Shown here piece by piece: positions 25,316 to 39,396 of a stretch of 64,000 nt of DNA; the first letter of the stretch is position 1; each line of letters opens with the position of its first letter. This stretch comes from Sinohyriopsis cumingii (Eukaryota > Mollusca > Bivalvia > Unionida > Unionidae). The notes beneath the pieces were generated by a model. That model worked only from the letters and a program-made list of their open reading frames with translations. It ran no database searches and was not told the origin of the DNA. A program made the position numbers and the translations under genes. The stretch covers positions 102,488,346-102,552,345 of the forward strand of contig CM068826.1 in assembly GCA_028554795.2 (NCBI GenBank). Reading direction: 5' to 3'.

Positions 25316-28300
25316 CTTACAAGAAATCAATACAAAATAATTTTGTCCATATGAGAGACGAGTTCTCCCTTGTTTTCTTGACATTGCTATTGCATGTAAA
25401 GAAAATATAAAAAGTTTGCAAACTCTACACCTTTGTTATAACCATATAAGGATGGGATATAATCCAGCATGTCTATAATATAACTCAAAGATTATTATAT
25501 ACTTTTGTTGAGTTTTAATGTCTTGTTATCTTTCGGAAAGACTACTAGAGCTTTCGCAAGAGACAAATTTGATTGACACGATGAATAGAAAGCATATGTG
25601 ATGGATAATGATAAATTGCAGTTGAAGAATAAAATCTGTGCACTGTTCCATACAGCTATGATTATGACATGTGCCACTGTGTTTTAGAAGTTGTTCAAGA
25701 CATTAGAGAATTAGAAACTATTATTGGTTCTTAGTAATTTAAGAAAATATCACTTTTATCTACATTCAGTGTCTGTTATTCTACATAATGACAATAGTTA
25801 GCGATCTCAGGGCCAAGATATTTAGTGACTGAAGGCTAAACTACTTAACTAAACAAATTTCCGGGAAAATGTATTAGGCATGATTTAAAGTTACCAGAAA
25901 CATCTTGCTACAAGTTCGATGACACTGATATCACATACTTACCTCTCATGAGTATAATATATAATGACAGACTACATCGTGTAGGAATTTATATTTCTCC
26001 TGAAAAGATACATAATTAAAATGTGTAATCTTTCCTGGCTTATATTATTTTTTTTAGGACCAAATGGAAATAATAAGTACTGCATGTTAAACTCAGTCCG
26101 CTAAGTTATGTTAATGTTTTAATTCATTTGTTTCTGATTAGTGAGCTTGGTAAGAACAAATAGTGTCATACATGGTGTGTATTCATGTATTTACGAGGTG
26201 TTATATTCAATCATAACAAAACAAAGTATTTATACTAATAAATTCAATACGATACATACGTCATGTACACACTGAATTATACAATGTCAAAATGCATCTC
26301 TGACATGGTTTACTTACAAAGCTATCCACTCTGAATACCCTTTGTATTCTAGCAATCTTTAAAGACAGTTCCAAGTCAAAAAACTCCGTCTCATCCAGAT
26401 GATGAAGCACAGAAAATACGTTGTACAATCGTCCAGCTTGCTCTGTGTTGCACCCTCTGTAATAAGTGACTTGCTTTTAGTGTACGAATTAAGATAAATC
26501 TTAAGCAGTATTTTCACATGTTACACGGATATACATTAATTACTATAAGGTGTCTTTAAATAGTGTTATACATAAATTTAAATGGAAATATGTCGTTCAT
26601 ATGTCATCAGAAGCAACACTGAAGAAGGATACAACTACTGCAAAAGTATTGTTCTTTATGGTTATTTCATTTTCAAAACAAACCTCTTCTTTTGGTATCA
26701 GCAAGATCCTAGGTGAATACAGTATACTTGCATTTATTTCCTACAGTTCTATTTACTTGGTGTGTATTAAAATATTCTGATTCTGTTTTCCGTTCATAGA
26801 TCTGACGCTGCGAACGTAAGTGATGACTAATTTTTGTATATTAGCTGGTATTCCCCTTTCGTCAAGCCCAAGATTAACTGTCACATAAATGACAGTCTTC
26901 CTAGCTTCAAACTGCAAATAAAATTTCAAAATATCAATTTATAATTCATTCTTATCCTCTCTACCTTAAGCATGTTATAATAGTGCTGGCAGTGCAAACT
27001 CTATTTGTGCAACTAATAGTAGATTGTGAGATTTTTCTCTATTCAGATTTCAGCTTTCAAAAGAAACTATAAACACCTCCACAACTTTTGATGCATTTAA
27101 CATTACCTGTTAATATAAAAGCAATTAACTGGACACTAGTATCCTCATGTGAGGCAATGATACTTAAGCATCTGGAAGTACTAATGCAACGTAAATATAC
27201 ATCCACAGTACTCAGCCCTGTTTATTCATTTTGGCTAGATTATCAATCATGAAAGCCACTAATACAAATATACTGAGAATAGACTGTTTAGAGTATTTCT
27301 CAATATTAAAAGATTATGAAAATAACTTGTAGACGCCGTATTCATATATGTTAAGACCTACAAGCGATAAAATTTCAAAATATCAGTTTCGGTTTTTAAT
27401 AATGTCGGTATATTATGTACTCAGTTGCCACTTAAGAATGCTAAAGAATTATCCTACTGAATGAACATGATATCGAATATTAATATGTCAGTGTAATTTA
27501 ACAAACTTCTATTAGGTTACATAAGGTACACAGGTCAAATGATGTATTCCATTGATTGTAACACGTGGACATTAAATATTGGATCCTAGTCTAGAAAAAC
27601 AAATTTACTCCAAACACTGAATCAAATGTGATACAAAATAAAACAGTGGTTTATCCGATACGTTTCATCATTTTGAATATATTTAATAAACATGCTTTTC
27701 TTTGAATATGGTGAAGTACTATTTATTCTATAAACTAGTTCTAAAACAGGGATAGTACATGCACAAATCTGATATGAAGAATCCAACAAAAATGGCCTCT
27801 GGAAACAAGAGCACCTACTACTTACATTTTCTCCATAACAAACTTGAAGCTGCAAAAATCGCATTCCTGACGATACCTTCGTATTTGAAACCTGAACCCG
27901 AAATTGTCTGCATTGAATATTTGTAGTTTCGCCTAGGCATGTTCCTCTCTGAAACAATATAACATTCATAATTATGCGGAATGATACTGGCATCTGACCA
28001 CAATCAAACCGTTTTTTATAATCATTGGGGGATAGTATCTTAGTTTCATGGATATCCTTCACAACAATGAATTAAATCTTTTAGAGGAGAACTACTGCAT
28101 ACTATAACAAATACAAACTGCCAGAAAGAACTATAGCTTTTATAATATACAATTTTCTGATGAATAACGCACCGTTAAACATTTGGGTATACATAGGTAA
28201 TGAAATTCAAATTTTCGTATTTTGATGAGCGTCGATGTTGCTTTCGAGTTTATAAATAGCCGACAAAAATAAGGTATAAATATTCGAACAAATGCTGTTT

Positions 28301-30829
28301 TTACCGTAGACGATGATAATTAAGTGTCAAAGACCAACATCCCAGGAGAAGGAATGTGTTTTGTGGAAAAACCGTCTATACAGATGGGATTAGTTTCATG
28401 AAGGAGATGGAGAAAGAAAAAGTAACAGACACTACAACAGATGCAACGGAACTACACTCTTCAAACAAGCAGCAAATGACTTGATGTATGTTGATACAGG
28501 AGAAAGAAGGGCGTCTCAAACCTACCAATGTTTGTCATTCTACCGAATCATCTAGCTGATAGCTTGACTTTGAATCAATGTGTACATCAAATTTAAATCA
28601 CAACGACAGTTATATATCAGTTGGTAATGGGCATCTATTCGATTTAATGGGATAAGCTCTCGGTACTGGAAATTAACGTGCAGAGTGAAAGCGCATTTAT
28701 CTTTTGGACCTTGATATGATTGCATGACTGCGGTGTGTGCTATCTACATAATCAGATAATATTTCTAGTGTCATTAATGATAACAAAGAAAGTGTATAAT
28801 CAGTGTGTCTGGATACTAGTGTAACATACAAATTCTTCCAAGATTAATCTGCGTGAAACTAGCCTACTAATTGGATGATTTTTTTTTGTAAAGGTTTTCA
28901 GAGCAAGAGATGTCTGTAACTCGGACTCTGCTAGAAGTAGTAGTGATATGAAAACTGGTAAACCTTTGCACATATGAAAGACAATAGTTTTAAATTTGCC
29001 ACTTTCATGGTTCTCATCTGAAGGTCAGAAATAGATAGTAATACATTTGTTTGGAGCTGTAACTTGCACATGTTAGAATGGAATAATAGACATCAAATTT
29101 GGAATAAGTGTACTTCATGACATGCTGTTGGCACTTTCATAGATCTATCTGTTAAGCCAGGTCTTGGGTCTTAGATCGATATATTGTTGTGTGTCCAAAG
29201 TATCTCACATAAGCGTTTGATAACGATTATGGAATCAAATGTTTACATCTGTAAAATCATAGTATCAAGGGTACCTATCGTGTATATCAATAGCATGTTC
29301 AACACAGCAAGATCAAGATCAAACTCAGGTTGTGAACACTAATCTTTATATAGGACTGTAACTCAAAATTCATTGAAGGTAGTTTACTTAAACTTATGTA
29401 TAACTCATAATTTCAGAATGACATTTATTTGAATTGATATTTTCATCAATGTTTTGATCATAGATAAACATTATCTTCTTGTGTTAAGACTCTAGCTCTA
29501 AATTCTCAAAGATAGTGAGATAAAACCGTGTTTATTGATGCATCACGACCTAAGGTTATGCAACATGACACACTTGTGTGATCCAATTTAAACGGTCAGT
29601 ACCATTGGTCATGCTTTTGTCTACAAGCAGTTTAAGTCATGCAAATACAATATTCTGGATAGCGTATCTTGTTCCACTATCAAGATCAGACCTGCAAAGT
29701 TAATGACACACTTACCTTACTTCCGCTGTCATTGCTATTTTTGTAAGCTATTAAAAGTGGTATTCGCAAACATTGTACAGTTGTACATATTGACGTATTA
29801 CAACTTTCACCTAGTAAGCCATACTTGATTCTTTTAAAGTATATTTCACTAACCACAATAAAATTAACTTCAGTTTTTATAAGAGGTCAAGAGTTGCGAC
29901 TGTTCAAAATATTTTATTTCTTTCTTTCGTACTTTCATGTCCATAAGCAGACATTATATGATATTTACTTCATCCATATATGTTTGTGAGTTAATCGGTC
30001 TTCATGATTAAACTCCTGTACAGCTTCACTTATTAGCAGTAAACTTTCGAATATGTGATTAATTTGTTTTTACCATATATATTAACATATAAAGGACTCA
30101 TCCTTTCATTCTTTTATTTTACGAGAGAGATATGTGATAACCTTGTCAATCGGTAACACTTTCAGATGACCCGCACGATCAAACTACTCGGGAAATTTCC
30201 TTGCTTATCCACTTCTATAAAGATGTGTATACAAACTGCTTTATTGCCCGAAGAATACATTACTGTGTATTTAAACTTTTTCGTGATATGGTAGTCAGAA
30301 GTAAAGCCATGCGAAAACATAAAAAATACCCTCGCTTTGCTTGAGCTTTTAATTACCAGCTTGATTTGTCACGTAGCCATATTATGTGTCTACAAGATCT
30401 ATTCTTAGACACAAAAAGCCCAATGTTCGTCGAAGTTTGACTTTCTTTAAACGCGATCTTTAGATCTACTTCAAGGTTAATTTCAACACTTTTCGACACA
30501 TTTAAATCTACCAAAAACGACTATAACAAAGACTAAAACTGAACATTTTTGCTCCCTAAACCTTGCGTTATAAATATCTTGCTACTGTATCATTAACATA
30601 ACTGACAAGAATGAATTTAGATTTGGATGATACTTGTGAAATCAATATCTACGCAATGCACGACTTGATAAATTAGACAACAATGAATTAAATATTGTAT
30701 CCTTATGATATAAATATCTAGGTACTGTATCATTGATATACCAGACGATAAGGAATTTAGATCTTTGATATTTGTGATATAAATATCTAGGCACTGCACG
30801 GTTGATGAACTCGACAGCAATGAATTTAG

Positions 30830-30912
<83 letters not shown>

Positions 30913-33900
30913 TATGTATGTATGTATGTATGTAATCACTCACATTTTTGTGATAAATATATTATCAGCTATAGTTTGACAGCAACATATGTAAAAATAA
31001 GTATTCCTGTGCTTCACATCAATTAAAACAGTCATACTATTTTATACTGAGGTGACTCACCAGGAAACTATGTCTTACCTCTTCGTTGTCTCCAAGGGCG
31101 ATAATGCTCCCAATGTTATTCTCGATTACACAGCTCCAGAACTCAGTACTGAGTACAGGAAGGGTTGTAACAAGGCATAATCTGCCCCTTTCACCAAGCT
31201 TAAAATTTAAGTAAATATTCCAGCATTTTATCAATTTAAGAGAGAATTGATGCAAGTTACAGCTTCATTTATGCTCAAAATTTGAAGAATTCTCATCAAT
31301 AAAATCTAGATCGCACATTTAGCTAACACTAGAGATAGTGTTATGTTACCTTACATTTGTATATGCAAGAGTTTTCATTTCTTAAGTGATTAATATCAAA
31401 TCAATATGACCAGCTGACAAATATTCATATATCGTGACCCTGATATGGAAATCTTAGTATTAGTAAAGATCTGAAAGTGAATAAAAACAAGGGAAACATA
31501 TGCTATGTTCTTTTGTATATCACCCTCCATAATGATTGGGAGACAAATATTATACATACCAATGATTAGGAGACAAATAGTATACATACCAGTGATTGGG
31601 AGACAAATAGTATACATACCAATGATAGGGAGACAAACAGTGTACATACCAATGATGGGGAGACAAACAGTGTACATACCAATGATAGGGAGACAAATAG
31701 TATACATACCAATGATAGAGAGACAAGTATTATACATACCAATGATAGGGAGACAAATATTATACATACGAATGATAGGGAGACAAATATTATACATACG
31801 AATGATAGGGAGACAAATGTTATACATACCAATGATAGGGAGACAAATATTATACATACCAATGATAGGGAGACAAATATTATACATACCAATGATAAGG
31901 AGACAAATATTATACATACCAATCATTGAGAGACAAATGTTGTATATACCAATGATAGGGAGACAAATAGTATACATACCAATGATAGGGAGACAAATAG
32001 TATAATGCCAATGATAGAGAGACAAGTATTATACATACCAATGATAGGGAGACAAATATTATACATACGAATCATTGAAAGACAAATATTATATATACCA
32101 ATGATAGGGAGACAAATACAGCTTGAATATAAGGAGACAATATTATACATTATTATATGCTCATTTTTCCCCGTTAACTTTACCTTGTCAGAATCGTGCA
32201 GTATTACGCGATATTGAATCCGCGCGACAATACACATATATCATTCACGTGCATAAAGGAACTACTTTCTACTGTAAACTAACAATGGACGCAGACGCCA
32301 GCACGTTTTTGATTTGTACACAAATCTTGTACATTCGCGTAAGAGGCTCTTTACGTTGTGGTTGTTTAAATTTGTTTCTGAATGAACTAAAACAGATGTT
32401 TCGTGGACTGTCACATACCATCTGCTTTGGCACATTCCGCGTTGATACAATGTTGCGATTTAGGCAAGCTACAGTATATAACAGACGCAAGATAAGGTCC
32501 TTACAAATAATATACAAGTGACAAGTCATATGCACTGTACTCTCTTCTTTAGCTGGTGATAAGAATGGCAAAATAAAATATACTTACAGTTTTACATCCT
32601 GAATTTCCCCAAAACGTATTTTCGTAATTCTGCAAATCCGAATTATATGAGCCATGTCATAGGTTTTCAATCTGGAGTACACATTTCGAAATTGTGCTGT
32701 AATTTCGATGATAAGTGCAATTGCATCTTTCTTACTGCACTCAAAATGAAATAAGCATTAAATTATATAGCGTCTTTTTGATAATTGCAATTGAAAGACT
32801 TCATATTTTTCCCACATTATGATTTCAAACATTCAATGACAGAAACTGAAACACATTTGCAGATGTCAACACGCTTCTCCCTAGCTCCTTCAATCTCATG
32901 TATTTCATGTGGAATTGTCACCTACAAATCCAGTCCATAATCACGAAACTTCCTAGAATCGAGAAAAATACCAAAATCTAGTCATCCCAGATCAAATGGA
33001 AAAGTTGTTGCAATGCACATTCATTCACAATATGACTCAAAATTTCAATTTTAACTAGACACGCCATTTTCTTTCGAAATTTCTGTCGAGCGCGCGACTA
33101 AGTTCAAATTTATCTGGGCGGAGTTATGTACGCAGTAATAATGTTGATTTGTGTAATGATGAATATGCGCTTGTGTATTTAGTTTGGAATGCGGCATACA
33201 TTCAGTTACGTTGTTTCTTGTAGTGTATTCTGTTTATATAATTAAACCTTAGGTAGAATAAAAAAAATGAGCATATAATAAAAAGGTTACTGCATTTCTA
33301 TGGGAAAATATGAACTCGTTTTGTCGGAAGGATATACTGTACTTTCAAGGTCGTGCAGTATTCCATCAAAAGAAACTTGTTCATATTTTCCCATGCAAAT
33401 GCAGTAACCTATAATTCTGACGATAGGGAGACAAATATTACATATCCTGGCCATAGGAAGACAAATAGTACACAGCTTGACGATAAGAAGACAAGTATTA
33501 TTATACTCACTGAGTGTATGCTTATGATAGCCTCCTCGACTTCTTCAGTTTCTGCTTAAATAAAAATTATATTAATCGTATTGTACGTTAAAGACAATAG
33601 GAATCCACAAAACTTCATCTGACTAAACAAACTCTCAGTGAACCTATAGTTCTTCCTTGTGTTAAATCTTAAGTCATTTAAAACAAAATTATAAATGAAA
33701 ATATCTATATGCATAGATCGTGAAAAGGATCTAATTTACCTGAAATTAATCTGGTATTTTCATACGGCCCAGAGACAAATTCTCGCCTCGTCCGAGAGGT
33801 AAATTTCTGTGGAGAAACAGAATAAAAAACGTTATACTAGCATGTACAGATAATTAACATGTGATACAATCTGCATAAAAACTAGATTAGCTAGGCTTAG

Positions 33901-36900
33901 GGTGAAGAATTTACGACTATGCAACATATAAACATGTATTTTTCAAAGTTCAAAAGCAACGTGAGTACAGCATGGAATCTTTAGGAATAGAAAGTCTAAA
34001 GAATGTTTGCTTATCTTATAACTGATTACGAATCAGAATCGATAACACGAAGAAAGATCAATGTTTAAAAACAATTATCTGCTGCAAATGGCCACCCATT
34101 CTCACTTACACTCTCCAACACAAATGGCTTGTATATAAATCAAGTTAAAATGGGATCCATCTGAATTTAACTATTACGGTGGACAGTTGGTTCTTATAGA
34201 GTCTAATTGGACAAAGTTACTATGTGATGAAGTAAACGAATGATCAAGCTTCAACTGTTATAGGTTTTAATATTTGGTTATTACTGGTCATTTCCAAGAT
34301 AAAGCGTGATCGCCCAATAAATCGTGTAAGGAGAAAAATCAGCCTTTCTGGTCAGCTACCCAAGCTGTCATTTGAGTTTTCAGATATTTTCAAATTGCGC
34401 ATATGCCTCTCATTGCCGATACCTAGACCAAATTTGCCAAGTTACGTCACCACGGTCGTTCTATATATAGTACTTCTACAGTTGTTTGTTTATAATGACC
34501 TGTTTTCGGGATTATACTGTGTGGAGACATCAACCGAACACAATACTTCTAATATTTATTTAAGCAACTTTTACTAAAGTTAAGTTCTTTTATCAACCGT
34601 ATTTGAAGAGTAACTTTTTGTCTTGTATGTACCATATCAAATTTGTTTATTGGCCTCATTGTGATTGAATAAGGCCTCTCTTTCAACCTGTAACAGCAAC
34701 ATCTTATTAAAAATCAAAGTTAATCAAACTCTATTCATTTATTTCGCTTTGATGTTTATGTTTATTTTTCCACCTCTTAATAGAAATAAAAATATGCTAG
34801 ATGATCTCGAAATCAGGATACGTTAGACAAATGCCTGTAGTAATGCCACTTAATGACTGAGCTACGCGACGTGAGTTGCCAAATTTTGCTTAAGTCTCGT
34901 TGATACCAGAAGAAATGGGAGATATTGAAATCTGCAAAAGCTGGTACGATTGCTTGGGTACGTACCTAAAAGGGACATACGAGAAAACGTCACTTTTAGA
35001 CGATAGCTAAACTGAAGATTGACAATTAGGCCTCCTGTGTACTTCATATTTGCCTTCATAACTGTAGGTAAATCCTTAAAACACATTTCACAACAATGCT
35101 AACAATTTTTGTTCTTTGCACATGACTTGTATTCCAAGAAGGAGGAAGCTCGGTCTCAAAACCTGAAGTTAAATTCGCTACAGATTAGGACAAATTACAG
35201 CTACGTGCTCCAAGATTATTAGGTTTTCCTGTTTGAAAAACTACACTGTAAAAATAATTGGTGTCACGGTTGGTCGAGTTGTCTAAATATCTCGACTTTA
35301 CGAAATGCTGCTAACTCTGTCTGCGTCGGTCAAAGTCTCGGGCTCGATCAATGCGGATATGTGAGAAATCTTGCCAGTTACTTCCCGTTAGTAGATGGTT
35401 CTTTTCCCCTGATCTTCTTTCACACGTTGTACTGGATGTCATATAAAACTTATCATAGGCTACATAATAGCGTTAAGACCGAACATTAACAACAATGTAA
35501 AATGTTACCTACCCTTGATAACAAACAAGCCATAAATGTTCCAAGTGGTAATAGTGTTGATACATACCTTTATTCCAATCCGTCAAAATCATAAATTGCT
35601 TTCAGAAGAAAATTATGTGTACTGCGAGAACATTACAAAATATAATTTTTCTGAATTAACGTTTAAATGTCACCTCGAAGTTCAGTAGGAGTTTAGACTT
35701 TCCACTTTCCAGATCAACTTCCATGAGCGTCTTGTAGGTCTGAACGAACTTGCCCCTGGGAATGCGATATTCATTTCTTTCTTTTGATGTATATTCCAAA
35801 CCGATATCTACAATAATGTACATCATATTACCATTAAATGCTTTAAATATAAATAATATCTTCAGGTAGACATAATTCATCGTAATAACTGTAATATATC
35901 TATAGTTTTAGGGAGGAAGCTTCAAATCTGCAGGAGAAGTTAAAATGTTAGAGTATTGCTTGCAATAAAGCAAACACTGTAGTATTTGTCAACTGTAAGC
36001 TAGTGATACTCATAATGAACTTCTCAGCATGTGATACCTGTTAGAGAGCGTGAAGAATATACAAGATTTCTCTTGGGAATCAACGGTGACATGACTTTTG
36101 TGCTCAATTTGTTATCATTAATTTGTATGCCCCCCTTATTTGCAGGTAAGAGGAATAAGACAAAGATAGAGTGGCATATTTATAAGGTGTTTAGTACATA
36201 CAAAACACGAATTTTTCTAAGAAATGAACGCTATACAGTTTAAAGAATTTCCGTCATAAAACAATTCTGCCTCTTTTTATAATGCTCAATGAAATGCAAC
36301 AAGCATATAATCACTTACTTAGAGTGTACGATTTTAAGAATTGTAACAACTTTGCAACATATATGAGTCTCATACTGCTTGCATCTGGAGTAACGTGATT
36401 TGGTTCTGTCATTATATCTGTATTTCCGTCAGTCCGTACTGAGAAGATTGTTAGCAAGATTGCACAAAAACCATTTATTGCATATATATGAAATCAATGA
36501 GATGTTACTGAAATGCATAGGTAAATGACCTGCTTTGTTATTTAGACCACTGCAGTAATTAATTACATGGTTTACAAATTTTTACATATTTTATACTTTT
36601 GTCTTGCATGAAAAATCACTTTTAGCACGATTGTGCAAAGACACCAATTGAGGAAAACAAATGAAATGTATTAGACATATTTGTATTTCTATCTAAATGT
36701 TCATATTAGACTTGCAGACTATTGCAGCAATTTAACATTGTTCTTCATATCCATGAACTGCCTGGTTTTAAAAGCTTTTCTTTCCAACAACCGAGTTAAC
36801 ATAATTTAACGAAAATCACTAGAGATCGATCAACTAAATATTTTTGGTTTATTATTACTTATATGTAGATGAACCGACTAGATGTTCAGGTTTTTCCAAC

Positions 36901-39349
36901 AGTGTTTCGTTTCATAAATGAACTTCAGATTTTGTGGACGCTTTCTTGCAAGATTAAGCAAATCCCACACGAATAAATGAATAAATGAAATTTGGAAGGC
37001 TTATTTTCGGGATATGTAGATGATATAGTGAGATGTGAATAAATTATAGCAATGCATATTCTTTCAAACTATTTTGATTTTATTTTGTGGAATTGAGGAT
37101 GTTGAGTATGGTGTGGGTTATAATCATTGTGTACATTCAATTCTAGCTTATTTTCTGGAACTACATTTTTCCTTTTTAATGGTTTATCCTCCAATAACTT
37201 GTCCTAATTGCTTACTTATACGATTTTACAACCTGCTATTCACTTTGCACTACGTAGCCACGATTGTGCTGATGTGCTTGCTCCATGAACAAATACAAAC
37301 ATGGTTAGCCGACCTTCTGGAATTGATTTAACGCTTGCAATACTATATGATATTATCTATACGAATGATCTATTGATTTAACAATAATGTCCTCTCACTT
37401 TCAGAATGAAACCATCATTTACCAAACCTCCACGCACAGATATTACAGAGATACAGTCCATAAAAAGCTTGTGTCTTGCAAATCACATCACGCAGAAAAC
37501 AATTCTTATCACATCTGAATTTAAGTTTAAACAGTCATGTTGCAGCACTTCAATGAAAATGATTGGAATACCAGGAGGTTATCCAAAGTAAGCAGTATTT
37601 GTAGTCGTGTGTCATGAATTTCAAGCATAGAGACCCAAAGAAATGATCCACAGCTTAGACATGTGTTAGTGCTGTCATTATCCCCCAACTTTAAGAAGAA
37701 TGCAGACAGTTAACTCGCCGACTTCTGTACAGACTATAAATTATGATCACTGATGTGTAAGTTTAACCTAACGTAGAAGAAAGTTAGATTAAAATGTATT
37801 TACAAAATATACAAACTGTCTTGAGCCTATACAATATTTCGTACGCTCTGTGAGTTGCTGAGAAAAGAAATCCTCTTAAACATTTTCTGTCTTGTGTCAA
37901 ATATGTAACCTGTCACAATGAACAAATCACGATGAAGCAAAGCTTGTGTTTATTATATGAACATTTCTTCACATGTCCCAATGTTATTCTGCAGACTATT
38001 GGTGACACTGGGGCAATATATGTTATTGCAACAGATCTTGTTGCCGCAGGATTGAAAGAAATATCAGCTGTCCAGTCATCATGCACATAAACCTATGTAA
38101 ATGGACTGATCCAAAAGGTACAGCAGCTAATCCCACAGCTTTCACTATAGAACAAAATAGTTTATTCAGACGACTCTTTTGGAAGCTTTCCGATATTAAC
38201 GTAGAACTGTATGACACCCCTCTCCTTTATGGAGTTGTTGATACATTGAACTAGTTATAGCTTGATATATTTGATATATGTTTTTATTAATTATATTTTA
38301 GCGTTTTGTTTGTATAGATGTTTGGATGGTGGTCATAATTTATAAAATAGCTCATTGCCTAATTTGTTTTGTGTTAATTTTCTTTTAATATGGTACATTT
38401 CATGGTTGTATTAATTCATTTCCATTGAGTGAATTGGGAATATGCTTCATTCATTCTCGCAGTGTGCATTCATTTGTTTGTTTATGTCGAGTGAGTGTTT
38501 AGAATGTCTTTAATTATTATATACAAAAGTGCACTGCAGAGATGTTTCATATATTTTAATTGCATAGCACTGATGTTGTTATTTATTTTGAGTGCACGAC
38601 AAATGCTTCATTCAGTGTGAAAGAGTGCAGTAATTTAGTACCACAGTGCATTGCATGTCTTTCAAACGTCTATATAGAGTTAATTGCATAGACGGCACAT
38701 ACGTGTTGAAAGCATTGCAGAGATTCTTCATTCAATTACAAATAGCGTTCACTACAAAAAATTTCATTCATTCAAAAAGAGTGATGTGCATACGTGTTTA
38801 ATTACTTTCAACTGAACACACTGCATAGATGTTTTAGTCACTTTCGCAATGCCTTGCATACATCCTTCGAAATGTCTGTAAAATGTATTGATAAAATGTT
38901 TATTTAATTTATAGTCTTCACTGGACTTACCCATCCTGCCTTGTTCGTATACCTTATTAATCTTTTTAATCCGTTTATTTCATCGTGTTGTATACGTGTT
39001 TCATTTCTGGCAATAATTACATTATTTTAACCCTCAAATTCAAATATTTTCGAATATTTATAACTCTCTGTTCTATTATCTTTTTAGTTGTAAAGGGTTG
39101 AAAAATATCAAACAAAACGTGCATCATGCACTTTCTGTATTGCACATTTAATGCAAATTTGCTTAAAACTGTTAATAAATATATAATTATAACTGACTGA
39201 TGAGAGAGACCAACCTCACTTATAAATTCTTCGCTTGAAAATGAGAGAAGCCTTGATTAAACATTTATGGGTACTGTATATATCTCCGAACCAGTTACGG
39301 AAATTGCCTGATTACAACATATCGTTTTGCGTAGATTCACGTATGTATG

Positions 39350-39396
<47 letters not shown>

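Noticed and set aside
29722-29757. Small minus-strand segment with AG and GTAAG that looked like an extra receptor exon
   Set aside because: The flanking exons already join in phase and align directly over the phosphatase fold; adding it would break that alignment.
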